Part shown: positions 7,785 to 12,445 of the stretch, one piece after another
Layout: the number at the start of each line of letters is the position of its first letter
How positions within the stretch are numbered: position 1 is the stretch's first letter
Source: Flavobacteriaceae bacterium
GTDB taxonomy: Bacteria; Bacteroidota; Bacteroidia; Flavobacteriales; Flavobacteriaceae
Length of the DNA: 12,445 nucleotides
Assembly (NCBI GenBank): GCA_030633285.1
Contig: DAOVTC010000007.1
Location: 1 to 12,445 of the forward strand
Direction: 5' to 3'
The notes under the pieces: generated by a model
The model's database searches: none
Seen by the model: the letters and a program-made list of their open reading frames with translations, nothing else
Told to the model about the DNA's origin: nothing
Translations under genes and position numbers: made by a program

Positions 7785-8915
7785 TTGAAAAAATATATTG
7801 ACATAAAGCTGCTTAAAATTTTGGCGATTTTCTATACAATTGTCGAGGTTCTTGCCTTTTTAAAAAAAGTTTACTTTTTAAATCAAAAAGATACACCATT
7901 AGAGCAAATTAATTGGGTAAGAGTCATATGCCAAATCTATATTATTGATTGGGTATATGTTATGCTATTTATGATTTTAATGGCATATGCAGCTAAAAAA
8001 GTATTAATTTTTAAGCCTTTTAAATTTGTTTTATGGATACACGCTTTCTTTTCTTTTTTTATTGGATGGTTTATTTATTTTTTATCTTCATTAACTTTAT
8101 TCTTAATTGGTCAAATCAATATAGAAAATGCAATTGATAACATTTCTTTTCATCATTTTATGCAAAATATTGTTGTTAATTTTTTAATCTATTTTTCAAT
8201 GATAGGCATCATTTACAGCTATTACCACATTCAAAAAATTGAAAAAATTGAAAAACAAAAAATCAACTTAAAAACACAATTGACAGAAACCAAGATGAAG
8301 GTTTTAACTGAAAAACTACATCCACATTTTTTATTTAATACTTTAAACACCATTTCATCTTTGATTGATATTGACAAATCTAAAGCTAAAAATACTATAG
8401 TTGATTTAAGTGATTTGTTAAGAGAAATCATTGAATTAAAAGAAGATCCTCTTATTTCATTAGAACAAGAATTAAACCTCTTAAAAAAATATATCAATAT
8501 TAAATCAATCCGTTTTTATGATCATCTTGATATTGAGGTAATAATTCAAGAAGGTTTAGAAAATGTATTAATACCTAGTATGCTTATTCAGCCTATTCTC
8601 GAAAATTCTTTTAAACATGGATACTCATATAATCATATCTTTTTAAAAATTAAACTCAATATTTATAAAAAAGAAAATCAATTAATTATAGAAATTATAA
8701 ATAATGGGAAAAAAATCAACAATTCTATAAGCGAATTACAAAAATTAGGGGTTGGAATAAAAAATACAATTAACAGATTAGACACTATATATAAAAACAA
8801 CTACCTATACAGCATGAAAAATTTAGATTTAAATAAAGGTGTTATCACTCAAATTAGCATCCCTTTTCAAATTGCTGAAGCCAAATTACACAAGTTTAAC
8901 ACTTTTTCACAATAA
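7785..8915 (+). CDS. LytS-type membrane sensor histidine kinase (TTG start)
   Basis: A 376-residue inner-membrane kinase expected to phosphorylate the LytTR regulator encoded just upstream. About four hydrophobic segments (roughly residues 8-26, 47-70, 80-109, 126-146) are followed by a charged helix (150-178) and the His_kinase core: H-box HPHFLFN with H179, then N-box QPILEN (269-274) with KHG at 277-279, an NNG motif at 306-308, and a G-box LGVGIKNTINRL (321-332). All motifs needed for ATP binding look present. There is no ATG before residue 60, which would delete the first membrane segment, so the TTG at 7785 is chosen. It lies 3 bp after the regulator's stop and in the same frame, which suggests translational coupling. 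No extracytoplasmic sensor domain is visible, so the signal may be sensed in the membrane. Confidence 0.9.
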   Translation: MKKYIDIKLLKILAIFYTIVEVLAFLKKVYFLNQKDTPLEQINWVRVICQIYIIDWVYVMLFMILMAYAAKKVLIFKPFKFVLWIHAFFSFFIGWFIYFLSSLTLFLIGQINIENAIDNISFHHFMQNIVVNFLIYFSMIGIIYSYYHIQKIEKIEKQKINLKTQLTETKMKVLTEKLHPHFLFNTLNTISSLIDIDKSKAKNTIVDLSDLLREIIELKEDPLISLEQELNLLKKYINIKSIRFYDHLDIEVIIQEGLENVLIPSMLIQPILENSFKHGYSYNHIFLKIKLNIYKKENQLIIEIINNGKKINNSISELQKLGVGIKNTINRLDTIYKNNYLYSMKNLDLNKGVITQISIPFQIAEAKLHKFNTFSQ

Positions 8916-9004
8916 TTTAACAATAATTGATGTAATCATTTTATAATCAACACGTCTTTGATAATATACAAACAGATGTTTAATTAATTATTCTCAACAA
9001 GCCT

Positions 9005-10105
9005 TTGCTTTATTTAAATAAAATAAAAAAAACAAATATCAATAAGACCTTTTTAATTATTGTTGGGTTTTATTCTGTTTTTACTTTTTTTAATATTTTA
9101 AAAAGAGTTTTAGTAAGTAATAGTTTTTACTCCTCCCCAAATTGGTTTAATTTTATTTTAGAAAATTATTTAATCAAATACTTTTTGGTATTAATTTTTA
9201 CATCAATAATTATTTTCTCATGTAAAAAAATGCTCAATAATAAAATTTCACAACTTAAAACCGTTTGTGTACATTTAATTTTAGCAGCATTTTTAGGTGT
9301 TTTTTTATTTTTAGGCTTCGCCTTGTTTCAAAATACACTTATTCCTAATTTTCGATTTACATTTAATGCCTTTTCAAATTACTATATCAATTCAATTGAT
9401 TCAAATTTTTTAATCTATTTTTCAATAGTTGGCGTTTTTTATGCACTATTTTATATTGATAAATTAAAATTTTCAAATAACAAGACCAAAAGGTTGAACG
9501 ATAATTTAACAAAAAGTAAGTTAAGCGTATTGAGGGCACAAATACATCCTCATTTTCTATTTAATGGCTTAAACACTATATCTTCATTAATGAATAATGA
9601 TGTGCTTTTAGCTCAAAATACAACTGCAGATTTAGGAGATTATTTAAGAGACACTTTAAAATTAAAAGATAAAAATTTAATACCTATTCAAGAAGAGATT
9701 ATATTAACTAATAAATATATTAATATTTTAAGAGCAAGATTTGATGAACAGCTAATAATTAAATTAAGCTATGAAGATAAAGTTAAAAATTGCTTAATGC
9801 CTATTATGCTTTTACAACCAATAATTGAAAACTTAATTAAATATGGTTTATCTTCTAATATAGTTCCATTAGAAATAAGTATCAATATTTCGAAAAAAAA
9901 TAAAACTCTTTTAATCTTAATTAAAAATAATGGAAAGATAAGTGAGCCTAACTACTTCAACAACAATAAAATGGAATTGAGCAACTTAAAAGAAAGACTT
10001 AAATTATTATATCCTAATAATTTTTCTTTTAAGAATATTAAAAATGAACAATTTGTAATTACATCCTTAAAAATCCCTTGTGACCCTATTTTTGAAATTG
10101 ACTAG
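9005..10105 (+). CDS. Second LytS-type membrane histidine kinase, ATP-lid motif degenerate
   Basis: A 366-residue paralogue of the preceding kinase with the same plan: hydrophobic segments at about 14-33, 54-73, 87-109 and 134-151, then H-box HPHFLFN (H181) and N-box QPIIEN (271-276). Shared phrases such as HPHFLFN-x-LNTISSL and NKYIN/KKYIN show common descent. Differences: KHG becomes KYG (279-281), and the glycine-rich G-box is replaced by NNNKMELSNLKERL (320-332 region), with no Gly. It may therefore bind ATP poorly and act as a modulating partner. The start is uncertain: an in-frame stop lies at 8981-8983, no ATG precedes residue 76, and TTG at 9005 is the best choice (ATT at 8987 or 8990 would add a few residues). 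It lies 89 bp after the first kinase with no convincing terminator between, so it is probably in the same operon. Confidence 0.85.
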   Translation: MLYLNKIKKTNINKTFLIIVGFYSVFTFFNILKRVLVSNSFYSSPNWFNFILENYLIKYFLVLIFTSIIIFSCKKMLNNKISQLKTVCVHLILAAFLGVFLFLGFALFQNTLIPNFRFTFNAFSNYYINSIDSNFLIYFSIVGVFYALFYIDKLKFSNNKTKRLNDNLTKSKLSVLRAQIHPHFLFNGLNTISSLMNNDVLLAQNTTADLGDYLRDTLKLKDKNLIPIQEEIILTNKYINILRARFDEQLIIKLSYEDKVKNCLMPIMLLQPIIENLIKYGLSSNIVPLEISINISKKNKTLLILIKNNGKISEPNYFNNNKMELSNLKERLKLLYPNNFSFKNIKNEQFVITSLKIPCDPIFEID

Positions 10106-10111
10106 ATTTAC

Positions 10112-10633
10112 TTAATCTCTTTTTTGAACAGTATACATCAAAAACTCGTGTAATTCAACCATTTGGTTATACCCGAATTTTTTACCAAGTTGACCAACAA
10201 AATACAAAACAACCCAAACAATTGGCATAATTATACACATAATCATAGCAAAATAATAATCTTGATTTAAACTCCAATTGGTATAAAATATCACTAAAAA
10301 AACAAAAAATGCTACAAAAACTGCAAAGTGTAAAAACATAAAGAATGTCCATACTTGAGGTTTCGGACCTAAAACTCCTTTAACAATAGTCTTTTTATTT
10401 TTATCTTTTTCAATTTCTACATGCAATTGAGGTGACCAAAAATGATCTTCTTTATCTGACACATCAATTACAATATGATGATTAATAATTTTTCCACGAT
10501 GTTTATATTCTTTATTTTCTAAAGCATCTTTGAATTTATTTAAAATATCTTCTTCGCTTTCATTCACTTCAATTTTAAATCTAGGTTTTAGTAAAATCTT
10601 GTTTATTTGGTTATTGTGTATCGGTTTATTCAT
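10112..10633 (-). CDS. Conserved-looking two-TM membrane protein, function unknown
   Basis: A 173-residue protein. The ATG at 10631-10633 is chosen over the TTG one codon upstream. The N-terminal 90 residues are polar and mixed alpha/beta, including KPRFKIEVNESEEDI and the segment DHFWSPQLHVEIEK, then VKGVLGPKPQVWTFFMF, which leads directly into two hydrophobic helices (about 96-117 and 127-147). A short tail (FGYNQMVELHEFL) follows. The WSPQL and GPKPQVWTFFMF phrases look like conserved family signatures, but I do not recognise a characterised family. It faces the second kinase tail to tail, with 6 bp between the two stop codons and no hairpin in between. It is divergent from der (118 bp), a possible conserved neighbourhood. 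Function is not assigned. Confidence 0.75.
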   Translation of the reverse strand: MNKPIHNNQINKILLKPRFKIEVNESEEDILNKFKDALENKEYKHRGKIINHHIVIDVSDKEDHFWSPQLHVEIEKDKNKKTIVKGVLGPKPQVWTFFMFLHFAVFVAFFVFLVIFYTNWSLNQDYYFAMIMCIIMPIVWVVLYFVGQLGKKFGYNQMVELHEFLMYTVQKRD

Positions 10634-10721
10634 CAATTTAGTTTTAGTAGTCCTTAAATATATAAAATTATCTTAAAATGAAATCATTACATTAAGTTTT
10701 ATGAATTTTGAAAGCAATGCT

Positions 10722-10729
10722 TATCTTTG
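10722..10729 (+). promoter_or_regulatory. Bacteroidota -7 promoter element of der
   Basis: TATCTTTG matches the Bacteroidota sigma-A -7 consensus TAnnTTTG at every fixed position and ends 22 bp before the der ATG, implying a short leader of roughly 15 nt. A clear -33 TTG at the usual distance is not present; TTTTATG lies about there. Confidence 0.6.
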
Positions 10730-10751
10730 CAGCGAATTTATTAAAGTTTAA

Positions 10752-12056
10752 ATGGGAAATATAGTTGCAATTGTAGGAAGACCAAACGTTGGAAAATCAA
10801 CACTTTTCAATCGCTTAGTTCAGCGAAGAGAGGCTATTGTTGATGCTGTTAGTGGTGTTACTCGTGACAGAAATTATGGTAAAACAGATTGGAATGGTCA
10901 AGAATTTTCTGTAATTGATACGGGAGGTTATGTTGTGGGAAGTGATGATGTTTTTGAAGTTGAAATTGACAAACAGGTTGAATTGGCAATTGATGAAGCC
11001 GATGCTATTATTTTTATGGTAGATGTTGAAAGTGGAGTCACAGGAATGGATGAAGCCGTTGCAAATTTACTCCGAAAAGTTAAAAAACCTATTTTTCTAG
11101 TAGTAAATAAAGTCGATAATGCCAAAAGAGATACTGATGCTGTAGAATTTTATTCACTCGGCTTAGGAAATTATTATACTATTGCTAGCATCAACGGAAG
11201 CGGAACAGGTGAATTATTAGATGCTATCGTTGAAGCTCTTCCTGAGAAAGAAGAAGTTCTTGATGATAATTTACCCAGATTTGCAATTGTAGGTAGACCA
11301 AATGCAGGAAAATCATCTTTTATCAATGCCCTTATTGGTGAAGACAGATACATTGTCACTGATATAGCTGGTACTACACGTGATTCAAGTGACACAAAAT
11401 ATAATCGTTTTGGATTTGAATTTAATTTAGTGGATACAGCCGGAATTAGAAAGAAATCAAAAGTAAAAAACGATCTAGAATTTTATTCTGTTATGCGCTC
11501 TGTAAGAGCAATTGAGCATAGTGATGTTTGTATCTTAATTATTGATGCAACAAGAGGGTTTGAAGGACAAGATCAAAATATTTTTTGGCTTGCTGAAAAG
11601 AATAAAAAAGGTATTGTTATTTTGGTTAATAAATGGGATTTAGTTGAAAAAGACACCCATACCACCAAACAGTTTGAAGAAAATATTAAACAAGAAATTT
11701 CCCCTTTTACTGATGTACCAATAATTTTTATATCAGCTTTAACCAAACAAAGAGTTTTTAAAGCTATAGAAACAGCAGTTCAAGTATTTGAAAATAGAAA
11801 AAACAAAATTGCAACTAGCAAATTAAATGAGACCATGTTAGAGGTTATCAAACAATATTCTCCTCCTGCATACAAAGGTAAATTTGTGAAAATTAAGTAT
11901 TGTATGCAGTTACCAACAAATACACCTCAGTTTGTGTTTTTTGCCAATTTACCACAATATGTTAGAGATCCATACAAGAGATATCTCGAGAATAAATTGC
12001 GTGAAATATATGATTTTAATGGAGTTCCTATTGTAATTTATTTTAGGAAGAAATAA
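10752..12056 (+). CDS. der: Ribosome-associated double GTPase Der (EngA)
   Basis: An essential cytoplasmic GTPase for 50S subunit assembly. The 434 residues match the family's usual length and its two-G-domain plan. First domain: P-loop GRPNVGKST (9-17), DTGGY (56-60), NKVD (119-122). Second domain: GRPNAGKSS (181-189), GTTRD (207-211), DTAGI (228-232), NKWD (293-296). A KH-like RNA-binding domain (about 355-434) ends with PIVIYFRKK. All nucleotide-binding motifs are intact. It starts at the ATG at 10752, which puts the first P-loop at the expected position, downstream of a good -7 element. The stop is TAA at 12054-12056. No clear terminator follows; the downstream gene begins 114 bp later and may have its own promoter. 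Confidence 0.98.
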   Translation: MGNIVAIVGRPNVGKSTLFNRLVQRREAIVDAVSGVTRDRNYGKTDWNGQEFSVIDTGGYVVGSDDVFEVEIDKQVELAIDEADAIIFMVDVESGVTGMDEAVANLLRKVKKPIFLVVNKVDNAKRDTDAVEFYSLGLGNYYTIASINGSGTGELLDAIVEALPEKEEVLDDNLPRFAIVGRPNAGKSSFINALIGEDRYIVTDIAGTTRDSSDTKYNRFGFEFNLVDTAGIRKKSKVKNDLEFYSVMRSVRAIEHSDVCILIIDATRGFEGQDQNIFWLAEKNKKGIVILVNKWDLVEKDTHTTKQFEENIKQEISPFTDVPIIFISALTKQRVFKAIETAVQVFENRKNKIATSKLNETMLEVIKQYSPPAYKGKFVKIKYCMQLPTNTPQFVFFANLPQYVRDPYKRYLENKLREIYDFNGVPIVIYFRKK

Positions 12057-12170
12057 ATCCTTTTTCCCATTTTATTATAATTTTCTAAAACGAAATAAAA
12101 AATTCTATTTATTTTAAGTTCGTCTTATATTTTTATTACATTTATTTCACTGAATATTAAACCCTTCAAC

Positions 12171-12445
12171 ATGAATAAAAATATATTAAGAATAGCTATT
12201 TTATTAAGTTCTATTGCCATTTTTAGTCAAAATAACAAAAAAGATATTTTAAATGAATTAAACAGTAAAAAAAATTCATATGGCATAATTGCTCAAAAAA
12301 TATGGAATTATGCAGAAATGGGATATCAAGAAGAAAAAAGTGTTAATTTATTACAAAAAACATTATTTGATGAAGGGTTTACTATAACTAAAGGCATTGC
12401 AGGAATGCCTACAGCATTTATAGCTGAATATGGCAAAGGAGAACC
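12171..12445 (+). CDS. Exported M20-family amidohydrolase/peptidase, N-terminal 91 residues (3' end outside window)
   Basis: The ATG at 12171 opens a frame that stays open to the window edge. Residues 1-20 form a signal peptide (MNKNILRIAILLSSIAIFSQ), so the product is exported to the periplasm or beyond. The mature start has KIWNYAEMGYQEEKSV (about 43-58), then GFTITKGIAGMPTAFIAEYGKGE (69-91). W-x-(Y/F)-A-E-x-G-(Y/F)-x-E and GIAG-x-P-TAF/IAE-x-G are typical of the N-terminal region of M20D amidohydrolases such as aminobenzoyl-glutamate hydrolase AbgB. The metal ligands lie beyond the window. Hydrolysis of an amide or acyl-amino acid bond is expected; the substrate is unknown. A poor -7-like TACATTTA at 12137-12144 could serve as a promoter. 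Confidence 0.82.
   Translation, partial: MNKNILRIAILLSSIAIFSQNNKKDILNELNSKKNSYGIIAQKIWNYAEMGYQEEKSVNLLQKTLFDEGFTITKGIAGMPTAFIAEYGKGE

Noticed and set aside
8304..8711. Asn in place of the usual Asp in the DNG motif of the first kinase (NNG at residues 306-308)
   Set aside because: My understanding is that NNG is common in flavobacterial LytS-type kinases, and the other ATP-binding motifs are intact, so I do not treat this kinase as degenerate.
7002..8915. Regulator and first kinase as one gene split by a nonsense mutation
   Set aside because: The regulator ends at the normal end of a LytTR domain and the kinase begins with a normal first membrane segment; separate adjacent genes are the usual arrangement, so a broken fusion is unnecessary.
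12093..12114. Possible terminator after der (AAATAAA at 12093-12099 and TTTATTT at 12108-12114)
   Set aside because: A 7-bp stem of A/T pairs only, with no T-run of note; too weak to call.

Overview
The window looks like chromosomal DNA from a marine- or soil-type member of the Bacteroidota, most likely family Flavobacteriaceae. The evidence is a very A/T-rich genome, a SusC/SusD pair with the family's signatures, lipoproteins with an Asp-rich patch after the lipid Cys, LytTR/LytS-type two-component proteins, absence of clear Shine-Dalgarno sequences, and a perfect Bacteroidota -7 element (TAnnTTTG) in front of der. I could not run any search, so species is not assigned.

Layout. (1) 1-516, + strand: the 3' part of pyrF (orotidine-5'-phosphate decarboxylase), followed by a good intrinsic terminator. 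(2) 517-805: a gene-free stretch with several inverted repeats, ending in a strong 15-bp hairpin that closes the leftward operon. (3) 806-6577, - strand: a compact three-gene operon transcribed in the order SusC-type TonB-dependent transporter, SusD-like (SusD_2 type) surface lipoprotein, and a 296-residue SusE-like surface lipoprotein. No enzyme gene accompanies it. (4) 6578-7001: a 424-bp divergent intergenic region with a purine tract and a striking 16-bp direct repeat (15/16 identical) at 42-bp spacing, a candidate operator. (5) 7002-10105, + strand: a LytTR-family response regulator followed by two tandem membrane-bound LytS-type sensor kinases. Both kinases lack an ATG start, and the second has lost ATP-lid glycines. 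(6) 10112-10633, - strand: a 173-aa two-TM protein of unknown function. (7) 10752-12056, + strand: der (EngA), the essential ribosome-assembly GTPase. (8) 12171-end, + strand: the 5' end of an exported M20-family amidohydrolase/peptidase gene, cut by the window edge.

How it may fit together. The SusC/SusD/SusE-like operon should build an outer-membrane 'pedal-bin' importer whose substrate cannot be told from the sequence. The divergent LytTR regulator with two kinases is the obvious candidate controller, of itself and perhaps of the importer, but only adjacency and the repeats support this. The most noteworthy unexplained features are the paired kinases with one apparently degenerate member, the regulator-kinase junction (TAA-GCA-TTG, same frame), and the four TAATGA hexamers upstream of the regulator. 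pyrF and der are ordinary housekeeping genes flanking the locus.
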